Source: Verrucomicrobiota bacterium
GTDB lineage: Bacteria > Verrucomicrobiota > Verrucomicrobiia > Limisphaerales > UBA1412
Assembly (NCBI GenBank): GCA_017557085.1
Contig: JAFZAR010000065.1
Span: forward strand, 1-6,581
Direction of reading: 5' to 3'
Length of the DNA: 6,581 bases
This document shows positions 1 through 5,332 of the stretch, in pieces. The notes under the pieces were generated by a model. That model searched no databases, was not told the DNA's origin, and saw nothing but the letters and a program-made list of their open reading frames with translations. Within the stretch, counting starts at the first letter, position 1. Every line of letters begins with the position of its first letter. The position numbers and the translations under genes were made by a program.

Positions 1-195
1 CTCATGTCGGGGCATGACAATGAATTTCCAGCCATTGTCTAACGTAAATTCTTGAATGCGTGGATCAATACTGGTGGTCTGTGTTTCAGCGGCCGCGGCG
101 TTTTCTGCGGCGGAAACGGCAACAGCTTCGGTTCCCAGGACAGCGAGGCCCAGGGCGATTCCGATTGAGAGTTTTTTAAGAGTTAAAATGTCCAT
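1..195 (-). CDS. M16-family zinc peptidase, N-terminal fragment with signal peptide (partial)
   Basis: This is the first 65 codons of a leftward gene that continues past base 1. The ATG is the complement of 193-195, with a weak GTGAG-type ribosome site upstream. The protein opens with MDILTLKKLS, then a hydrophobic stretch (about residues 9-27) and small residues AVSAA near 26-30, which fits a Sec signal peptide cut near residue 30. A short Ala/Thr-rich linker follows. Residues 49-65 read EFTLDNGWKFIVMPRHE, the usual opening beta strand of M16 (pitrilysin/insulinase-like) peptidases, where L-x-N-G-hydrophobic leads into the domain. The catalytic HxxEH motif would lie beyond the edge, so activity cannot be judged. 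The family cuts peptides in the periplasm or cytoplasm; the signal peptide points to the periplasm. The family call is an inference from one short motif plus the signal peptide. Confidence 0.72.
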   Translation of the reverse strand, partial: MDILTLKKLSIGIALGLAVLGTEAVAVSAAENAAAAETQTTSIDPRIQEFTLDNGWKFIVMPRHE

Positions 196-332
196 ATATC
201 TCACTGCGGCCAGTTTACTTTATATATCGTAAAAATCAAGTCTGATGACGTAAGCCGGGATGAAAGTTTTCGTGTTTTCTGTGTGGAAAAGTCTCGAAAA
301 GAGGAAATATCGGGGAAGGTTTCAGAAAACGC

Positions 333-361
333 TTGTCAAAGGCTCGGTTTTTCGGTACAAC
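333..361 (+). promoter_or_regulatory. Sigma-70-type promoter of the tRNA-Cys gene
   Basis: TTGTCA at 333-338 (-35) is separated by exactly 17 bases from TACAAC at 356-361 (-10). Transcription would start near 368, about 32 bases before the mature tRNA. The rest of 196-399, between this promoter and the divergent peptidase gene, shows no convincing gene. Confidence 0.6.
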
Positions 362-399
362 AACCAAGCGCGTTCGCCGCAGGCGGTCGTGTGTTGTGA

Positions 400-475
400 G
401 GCGGGATAGCCAAGTTGGTAAGGCAGAGCTCTGCAAAAGCTCCATGCACCGGTTCGAGTCCGGTTCTCGCCTCCA
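400..475 (+). tRNA. tRNA-Cys (anticodon GCA)
   Basis: A complete cloverleaf can be folded by eye. The acceptor stem 400-406 pairs with 465-471 (one G-U pair). The D stem is GCC/GGC at 409-411 and 422-424. The anticodon stem GAGCT/AGCTC (426-430, 438-442) closes the loop CTGCAAA with anticodon GCA at 433-435. The variable loop is 443-447, and the T stem ACCGG/CCGGT (448-452, 460-464) closes loop TTCGAGT. Base 472 is the U discriminator expected of tRNA-Cys, and CCA is encoded at 473-475. It delivers cysteine to the ribosome. A T-rich stretch (476-492) follows directly and may end transcription, although no separate hairpin is evident. It stands alone, about 130 bases upstream of iscU. Confidence 0.97.
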
Positions 476-529
476 TTTTTTTCTTCTTTTTTAAAGTTTC
501 GTCAAAATTCAAATCGGGCTCTTACTCCG

Positions 530-557
530 TTGCTTTTTAGGAGGATTGTGTTACACT
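530..557 (+). promoter_or_regulatory. Extended -10 promoter of the iscU-iscS-permease operon
   Basis: TTGCTT at 530-535 lies 16 bases before TACACT at 552-557. The -10 is preceded by TG at 549-550, which gives the extended -10 form TGnTACACT. The predicted start is near 564, leaving a leader of about 45 bases before the iscU ATG. No IscR-like or other operator was recognised here. Confidence 0.6.
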
Positions 558-566
558 AGGGACAGG

Positions 567-589
567 GTGGCTCCCCGGATGGGAACCGC
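567..589 (+). other. Hairpin at the 5' end of the iscU transcript
   Basis: GGCTCCC (569-575) pairs with GGGAACC (581-587) apart from one C-A mismatch, around a 5-base loop. A T-G wobble and a G-C pair (567-568 with 588-589) extend the stem. It would sit within a few bases of the predicted 5' end of the mRNA. That placement fits a stem that protects the transcript. It is not followed by a T run, so it is not a terminator. No riboswitch class was recognised. Confidence 0.35.
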
Positions 590-608
590 TTGCAAATAAA
601 GGTAAATT

Positions 609-1049
609 ATGGCTGAAGAATATAGTCTTTATAATCCAACTGTGATGGATCACTTTCTGAATCCCCGCAATATGGGCGATCTGGAAGACGCTGATGGTAT
701 TGGTGAAGTGGGTGCCGCGGCTTGCGGTGATATTATGAAGATCAGCCTGAAAATAGGAAACGACGGCCGTATCTCGGACGCGCGTTTCAAAACTTTCGGC
801 TGTGGTTCTGCGATCGCAAGTTCCAGCATGGCAACGGAATTGGTGAAGGGTAAGACGATCGAGGAGGCCATGCAGCTGAGCAATAAGAACGTCGTGGACG
901 CGCTGGGCGGTCTGCCGCCGGTCAAGATCCATTGTTCCGTTCTGGCGGAGGAGGCTATCAAGGCCGCTTTGGACGATTACTTGAAGCGTCATCCGGAAAT
1001 GGCGGCGCGTGTGGCTGCCGCGAAAGCTCAAAAGCAGCCGAATGAATAA
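609..1049 (+). CDS. iscU: IscU/NifU-N iron-sulfur cluster scaffold protein
   Basis: IscU is the cytoplasmic scaffold on which [2Fe-2S] and [4Fe-4S] clusters are built before transfer to client proteins. This 146-residue protein covers the whole family domain (about 10-128). The three cluster cysteines are visible: C39 and D41 in ACGD, C65 in GCGSA, and C109 in IHCS next to H108. LPPVK at 102-106 is the motif that the HscA chaperone binds on E. coli IscU, yet no hscA, hscB, ferredoxin or iscR gene is in the window. An Ala/Lys/Gln-rich tail (129-146) goes beyond the usual end. The ATG at 609 is chosen because AAAGG at 598-602 sits 6 bases before it. It is first in its operon, and its end overlaps the iscS start by 8 bases, which implies coupled translation and a roughly equal supply of the two partners. 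Confidence 0.95.
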   Translation: MAEEYSLYNPTVMDHFLNPRNMGDLEDADGIGEVGAAACGDIMKISLKIGNDGRISDARFKTFGCGSAIASSSMATELVKGKTIEEAMQLSNKNVVDALGGLPPVKIHCSVLAEEAIKAALDDYLKRHPEMAARVAAAKAQKQPNE

Positions 1050-2253
1050 GGTTTATTTAGATTACCAGTCCTCCACGCCGGTCCTGCCGGAGGTGCTGGA
1101 GGCAATGCTGCCCTGGTTCCGGGATTATTACGGGAACGCGTCGGCCCTGCATGAGCTGGGAATCCGTTCCAAAAAGGCGTTGACCCGTGCGCGGGAACAG
1201 TTTGCGACTGCGATCCATGCCGCGGAGCCGGAGGAGATCATTTTTACTTCCTGCGGCACGGAAGCGAATAATCTGGGTGTCAAGGGTTCGGCTTATGCTC
1301 TCCAGAGCAAGGGGAAACATATTATCCTTTCCACGGCGGAACATCCTTCGGTGGAGAACTCTGTCGCGTTCTTGGAAAAGCAGGGATTTACGGCGACACG
1401 CGTCCCGGTAGATCGTCAGGGACGTATTGATCCGGCGGCGATTGAAGCGGCGATCACGCCCGAAACGATCCTGATCGCGACGCATTACGCCAACCATGAT
1501 ATTGGCACGATCCAGCCGATAGAGCTGATTGGTGAGATCGCCGAACGGCATAAGATTCAGTTTTTTGTGGACGCGGCTTTCAGTGCCGGCTGGCTGCCTA
1601 TAGATGTGACGCGGCTCAGGACGGGGCTGATCAGTCTTTCACCTCACCGTTTTTACGGTCCGAAAGGTGTGGGTGTTTTGTATAAAAACCGCAAGGCCCG
1701 TCTGCTGAGCATTATCAGCGGCGGCATTCAGGAGGGTAACCGGCGCAGCGGCACAGAGAACGTTCCGGCTATCGTGGGCGCAGGTCTGGCGATGGAAATT
1801 GCTGAAACGGAGCGGGAAAAGCGTGTTGCTCATGTATCAGCTCTGCAAAAACGCTTGTGGGAAGGACTGAGCGCGCATATCCCGTATATCTGCCTGAACG
1901 GGCCTCTGCCGGGAGATGGACGCCATCCCTGCAACCTGAACATCAGCACGGAGTTCATCGAGGGTGAAGGTCAGCTGCTGCTTTGCAATGCGGCCGGGAT
2001 CGCCGTGGCCAGCGGTTCCAGTTGTTCCAGCAAGAATCTGAAAGCTTCACCGGTACTGAGCGCGATCGGTCAGGCATTGACACTGATGCAGGGAAATTTG
2101 ATTTTCTCTCTAGGCAAGGATAATACGGAGGAAGAAATTGATTATGTCATTTCTTCTTTCACTAAGATCGTGGAGCGTCTGCGCGGGATGTCTCCCGTCT
2201 GGGATGCTTTCCAAAAGGGGCAGGTCCAGTCGGTGATCGCTCCGGCAAAGTAG
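1042..2253 (+). CDS. iscS: IscS-type cysteine desulfurase homologue lacking the PLP lysine (probable pseudo-enzyme)
   Basis: This is a fold-type I class V aminotransferase homologue, colinear with E. coli IscS (403 residues here, 404 there). The ATG at 1042 overlaps the iscU stop. A longer in-frame start at 1009 would lie inside iscU and only add a non-family N-terminus. Kept residues are T73, H101, D177 (E. coli T76, H104, D180), S200, H202, RRSGTEN at 234-240 and the loop cysteine C328. The tail RLRGMSPVWDAF (379-390) closely matches the C-terminal region where E. coli IscS docks IscU. Four pocket residues are changed: R203 replaces PLP lysine K206 (SPHR instead of SxHK), F180 replaces Q183, H152 replaces N155, and I354 replaces R354, the likely carboxylate-binding arginine. 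Without the lysine, ordinary desulfuration of cysteine is unlikely. A structural or cluster-ligand role with IscU is inferred. The family call is secure; loss of activity is a prediction. Confidence 0.92.
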   Translation: MNKVYLDYQSSTPVLPEVLEAMLPWFRDYYGNASALHELGIRSKKALTRAREQFATAIHAAEPEEIIFTSCGTEANNLGVKGSAYALQSKGKHIILSTAEHPSVENSVAFLEKQGFTATRVPVDRQGRIDPAAIEAAITPETILIATHYANHDIGTIQPIELIGEIAERHKIQFFVDAAFSAGWLPIDVTRLRTGLISLSPHRFYGPKGVGVLYKNRKARLLSIISGGIQEGNRRSGTENVPAIVGAGLAMEIAETEREKRVAHVSALQKRLWEGLSAHIPYICLNGPLPGDGRHPCNLNISTEFIEGEGQLLLCNAAGIAVASGSSCSSKNLKASPVLSAIGQALTLMQGNLIFSLGKDNTEEEIDYVISSFTKIVERLRGMSPVWDAFQKGQVQSVIAPAK

Positions 2254-2281
2254 ATTTTATAATGTATTGAGATTTAAGAAA

Positions 2282-3838
2282 ATGGAGAAAAAACTGCCTT
2301 GGTTTGTTGGCGGAGACCTGGATGGTTTTCTGGGTTTGTTTATTGATAACCTGCTGATGCTGATGGTTATTTCAGTGTTTTGCTCGACATTGTGCGGGAT
2401 GGAGGGCGTTTTCATCAATTCCCATATCATGACGGGAGCCGCTGTTTCTCTGGTGGTCGGCAATGTTTTCTATGCCTGGCAGGCGCGCAAACTGGCGCTC
2501 CGCACGGGCAATCCCAATGTGACGGCTTTGCCTTACGGGATCAATACGACGACGGTCGTTTCTTTCACATTTCTGGTCATGCTTCCGGTCTATTTGCAGA
2601 CGCATGATCCTGTTCTGGCCTGGAAAACGGGTGTTTTTGCCTGTTTGATGAGCGGTGTTTTTGAGACGATAGGGGCTTTCTGCTGTGACTGGCTGCGCAA
2701 GAATACACCGAGGGCGGCATTGCTTTCCTGTCTGGCGGGCGTGGGTATCACGTTTATTGCGATGGGGTTTTTATTCCAGATATTTGCCAATCCCATCATC
2801 GCTGTCGCTCCGGCATTTCTGATGATCGCGGCTTACGGGTCGAATCTGCGTTTTCCCAAACGCATTCCGGGCGGCATCGTCGCTTTGCTGGTGGGTGTCA
2901 TTATCGCCTGGGGCACAAAGGCTTTAGGGTATGATTTCTTTACACCTTCCACAGAAGTCTGGAAGCCCGCTTTTTATTATCCTATTCCGGTAGTAGGGGA
3001 TATGTTCGACTTTGTCATCAATGGCGGCGGCTGGAAGTTCCTCTCGGTCATTATTCCGATGGCGTTGTTCAGCGTGATCGGCTCGCTGGAGAATCTGGAG
3101 AGCGCGGACGCGGGCGGAGATCATTTTGAGACTCGTTCCAGTCTGCTGGTCAACGGATTGGGCAGCATTGCGGCGGCGCTTTTCGGAAGTCCTTTTCCTA
3201 CGACCATTTATATCGGTCATCCCGGTTGGAAACAGATGGGAGCGCGTCATGGATATTCCGTTCTGAACGCGGTCATGATAACGGTACTTATTTTGTTGGG
3301 CGGGATGCCTTTGATCCTGAAGCTGATCCCCATTGAAGTTCTGCTGGGTATCCTTCTCTGGATCGGTCTTATCATCAACGCTCAGGCTTACCAGGCCACA
3401 CCGAAACGGCATGCGATGGCGGTCACGATCGGCATGATCCCTTGTATTGCCAGCTGGGCGCTGATGCTGGTCAAGACTACGGTCAGCACCTGCGGTGCCA
3501 GTTTTCCGGATATTGCTTCCCGTTTTGGCAGTGATCTCTATATTTTCGGACTGCTCGCGCTGGATCAGGGATTCATCCTGACAGGGATCATCTTATCGGC
3601 TGTGTTTGCGTTTTGCATTGACCGGCTTTTCCTGAAAGCGGCGGCCTGGCTTGCGGTGGGCGCGGTGCTTTCTTTCTTTGGTTTGATCCACGCCTATCAG
3701 CTGACAGAAACAGGAGCGGATCCCGTCTATGGATGGAATGTGGGACCGCATTTTGCCATTGCTTATGGCCTGTCGGCTCTGCTTCTGGCAGCACTGCATT
3801 TCATCTACAGGATGAACCCCAAAGCCGACAGAGCTTAA
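2282..3838 (+). CDS. NCS2-type (xanthine/uracil family) membrane permease
   Basis: This 518-residue inner-membrane transporter has about 12-14 hydrophobic helices spread over the whole length, the usual size for nucleobase-cation symporter-2 proteins. Visible family features are NVTALPYGINT at 79-89, GSLENLESADAGGD at 267-280 (probably the helix-8 acidic motif, E270/E273) and FPTTIYIGHPGWK at 305-317, which resembles the PTTTYGEN substrate segment of UraA. The glutamate of that segment appears to be missing, so this belongs to a divergent branch and its substrate should not be called uracil or xanthine. ATG 2282 is preferred over an in-frame TTG at 2267 because the mature reading MEKKLPWFVGGD fits better. 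The ribosome site is weak in either case. It follows iscS by only 28 bases, which implies the same operon. A perfect TATAAT at 2258-2263 without a good -35 leaves open a secondary promoter. Confidence 0.85.
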   Translation: MEKKLPWFVGGDLDGFLGLFIDNLLMLMVISVFCSTLCGMEGVFINSHIMTGAAVSLVVGNVFYAWQARKLALRTGNPNVTALPYGINTTTVVSFTFLVMLPVYLQTHDPVLAWKTGVFACLMSGVFETIGAFCCDWLRKNTPRAALLSCLAGVGITFIAMGFLFQIFANPIIAVAPAFLMIAAYGSNLRFPKRIPGGIVALLVGVIIAWGTKALGYDFFTPSTEVWKPAFYYPIPVVGDMFDFVINGGGWKFLSVIIPMALFSVIGSLENLESADAGGDHFETRSSLLVNGLGSIAAALFGSPFPTTIYIGHPGWKQMGARHGYSVLNAVMITVLILLGGMPLILKLIPIEVLLGILLWIGLIINAQAYQATPKRHAMAVTIGMIPCIASWALMLVKTTVSTCGASFPDIASRFGSDLYIFGLLALDQGFILTGIILSAVFAFCIDRLFLKAAAWLAVGAVLSFFGLIHAYQLTETGADPVYGWNVGPHFAIAYGLSALLLAALHFIYRMNPKADRA

Positions 3839-5049
3839 ATCCCTTGCAGATCCAATAAAAAATCTCTGATGTTCAGATGTTTGATTCCGTTTCTGTTGAA
3901 ATCTATTTCGTCCAGTGAGAGAACGTATTTAGGAAAGTTGTCCCGCACGAGGTCATAAGCACCGAACTCACGCTGTACCGTTTCTTCGGAGGCCAGCAGA
4001 TAACAGACTTGAACGTAGAGTCTTTGTCCGTCTTTTTCACAGACGAAATCTATTTCTTTTTCCCCGGCTTTGCCCACAGTGACAGAATAGGAGCGCCTCC
4101 GCAGTTCCATGTAAACGATGTTCTCCAGAGTTTGGTGGATGTCCTGAGCGTTGGAGTGGAAGAGAGTGTCCCGCATCCCGTGGTCAGCAATGTAGTATTT
4201 TTGATTGGAAACCAGAAGTTGTTTTCCTTTGAGATTTTGCTGTTTAACAGGATGAAATAGAAAAGCATCTGTGCAGTATTTCAGATAGTTCAGCAGTGTT
4301 TCCACAGATACCTTGCGTTGTTCGCTTTTGAAAAACTTAGCCAGGGACGTTGCCGAAAAAGTCATGCCTGTATTCTGGATGACATATTCGATCAGCCGGC
4401 TCAGCAGATCTACATCACGGACACTGTATCGTTTAGCGATGTCTTTCAGCTGTACGGAATCGAACAGATCCAGCAGGTATTGACGGCAGGGGGACTCTTC
4501 ATAGTTCAAGTTATGAAGAAATGGCATTCCTCCCAGGGTCAGATATTGATGAAAGCATTTTGAATCATTTGTCTGAGGATGCGACAGCAGATACAGGGAG
4601 CGGAATTCTGAAAAGGAGAACGGGTAGATCGTAAATTCGACATATCGTCCGGCCAAACGTGTAGCTAGTTCTCCGGAAAGCAGTTTTGCGTTAGAACCGG
4701 TGATATAGATATCGCAGTCCAGCTTCACACGCAGGGAAGAGAGACATTTTTCCCAGTCTTTCACTTCCTGGATCTCGTCAAAGAAAAGATAGACCTTTCC
4801 TTTAAGATTTTGAGTCAGACGCAGTATTTCCTGATGCAGAGCTTCCGCGGTGCAAAGGCTGTTGTACTGCATATCCTCAAAATTAAAGCTGATGATTTGT
4901 TTGGCCTTGATACCGGAATCAAGCAGTTTTTCACGAACCAGCTGCAAGATGACAGATTTTCCGCAGCGGCGTATCCCGGTTATCACTTTGATCAAGTCAC
5001 AGCCGATAAAGGGTTCGATTTGTTTTAGATAAGATTCACGTTTGATCAC
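3835..5049 (-). CDS. AAA_14/DUF4143 ATP-binding protein
   Basis: This is a 404-residue cytoplasmic P-loop ATPase of a common but mostly uncharacterised family. Walker A is GIRRCGKS at 25-32 (K31, S32). Walker B is YLFFDEIQ at 87-94 (D91, E92). A sensor-like TGSNA lies at 117-121, and arginines R131 and R135 in TRLAGRY are arginine-finger candidates. The DUF4143 part follows: a winged-helix-like segment at about 228-265 (FSATSLAKFF onward), then ENIVYMEL (309-316), EIDFV (332-336) and YVQV (345-348). These last resemble the PD-(D/E)xK nuclease fold, but the usual lysine is not evident, so cleavage is doubtful. The start is GTG at the complement of 5047-5049; an ATG slightly upstream is out of frame and stops at once. 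Its stop overlaps that of the permease gene. Three palindromic sites lie in its promoter region, so regulated and perhaps self-regulated expression is likely. Its cellular role is unknown. Confidence 0.9.
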   Translation of the reverse strand: MIKRESYLKQIEPFIGCDLIKVITGIRRCGKSVILQLVREKLLDSGIKAKQIISFNFEDMQYNSLCTAEALHQEILRLTQNLKGKVYLFFDEIQEVKDWEKCLSSLRVKLDCDIYITGSNAKLLSGELATRLAGRYVEFTIYPFSFSEFRSLYLLSHPQTNDSKCFHQYLTLGGMPFLHNLNYEESPCRQYLLDLFDSVQLKDIAKRYSVRDVDLLSRLIEYVIQNTGMTFSATSLAKFFKSEQRKVSVETLLNYLKYCTDAFLFHPVKQQNLKGKQLLVSNQKYYIADHGMRDTLFHSNAQDIHQTLENIVYMELRRRSYSVTVGKAGEKEIDFVCEKDGQRLYVQVCYLLASEETVQREFGAYDLVRDNFPKYVLSLDEIDFNRNGIKHLNIRDFLLDLQGI

Positions 5050-5053
5050 TGAT

Positions 5054-5061
5054 CCACCTCC
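5054..5061 (-). promoter_or_regulatory. Strong Shine-Dalgarno site that fixes the GTG start of the ATPase gene
   Basis: On the minus strand this reads GGAGGTGG. Seven bases separate GGAGG (complement of 5057-5061) from the GTG at 5049. The near-perfect match and spacing are the main reason to accept GTG as the start. Confidence 0.85.
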
Positions 5062-5083
5062 ATGTCACATCATGGCGAGGGAT

Positions 5084-5112
5084 ATTATTTATTCAGTATA
5101 TCGAATAAACAA
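5084..5112 (-). promoter_or_regulatory. Promoter of the ATPase gene, with operator site A in its spacer
   Basis: On the minus strand TTGTTT (complement of 5107-5112) is followed after 17 bases by AATAAT (complement of 5084-5089), which matches the -10 consensus at five of six positions. The start would be near 5077, giving a leader of about 28 bases that contains the Shine-Dalgarno site. Palindromic site A (5088-5109) covers the whole spacer and touches both hexamers, so a protein bound there would block RNA polymerase. Confidence 0.6.
5088..5109. promoter_or_regulatory. Near-palindromic operator-like site A
   Basis: Read inward from each end, the half-sites are TTTATTCAGTA (left) and TTTATTCGATA (right, complement); they agree at 9 of 11 positions. 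It lies within the predicted ATPase promoter. Its centre is 40 bases from that of site B. Confidence 0.6.
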
Positions 5113-5127
5113 GCATAAAAAATAAAT

Positions 5128-5149
5128 TTTATTCGATATAACTGATAAA
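5128..5149. promoter_or_regulatory. Near-palindromic operator-like site B
   Basis: The half-sites are TTTATTCGATA (left) and TTTATCAGTTA (right, complement). The left half is identical to the right half of site A, and the right half is identical to the left half of site C. Together with its neighbours it therefore forms two perfect 13-base inverted repeats (5097-5109 with 5128-5140, and 5137-5149 with 5167-5179). Confidence 0.6.
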
Positions 5150-5166
5150 ATTGATAAAAAGTCAAA

Positions 5167-5188
5167 TTTATCAGTTATAACCGATAGA
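5167..5188. promoter_or_regulatory. Near-palindromic operator-like site C
   Basis: The half-sites are TTTATCAGTTA (left) and TCTATCGGTTA (right, complement), and the inner core TATCnGTTATAACnGATA is symmetric apart from n. Its centre is 39 bases from that of site B. It also overlaps a weak rightward promoter-like pair (TTGATA 5151-5156 and TATAAC 5176-5181, with a long 19-base gap) that could serve the PepSY gene. Confidence 0.6.
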
Positions 5189-5332
5189 TTTGTTTCGGGA
5201 GAAATATCGTCCGAAAACTTCCGGTCTGAAAAAAGAAACAATCTGTCCGGTGCGGTGTTCTTCTTTATAGGTAAGGGGAACAATTTTCTCCTTGTTGAAA
5301 GAATGTGATAGAAAAAGAAAGAAGTGATCAAA

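Noticed and set aside
1009..1041. An in-frame ATG at 1009 giving the IscS homologue 11 extra residues
   Set aside because: It lies inside iscU, adds a non-family N-terminus, and the family begins at MNKVYLDYQ with the ATG at 1042.
537..1551. Long leftward open frames opposite iscU and iscS
   Set aside because: They are antisense to clearly conserved genes, lack ribosome sites, and their translations are Arg/His-rich with no family resemblance.
2258..2263. Perfect TATAAT before the permease gene
   Set aside because: No acceptable -35 hexamer lies 16-18 bases upstream, and the 28-base gap to iscS fits co-transcription. It is kept only as a possible secondary promoter.
2924..3412. A leftward open frame of 162 codons opposite the permease
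   Set aside because: It is the shadow of a conserved membrane protein gene and shows no coding features of its own.
5097..5179. The inverted repeats as ends of a mobile element or a CRISPR-like array
   Set aside because: There is no transposase or spacer-repeat structure, the interior is only 18 bases in each case, and the layout fits promoter operators better.
5089..5331. A leftward open frame across the operator region
   Set aside because: It is a low-complexity translation of AT-rich regulatory DNA that ends at the ATPase promoter, with no start signal and no recognisable domain.
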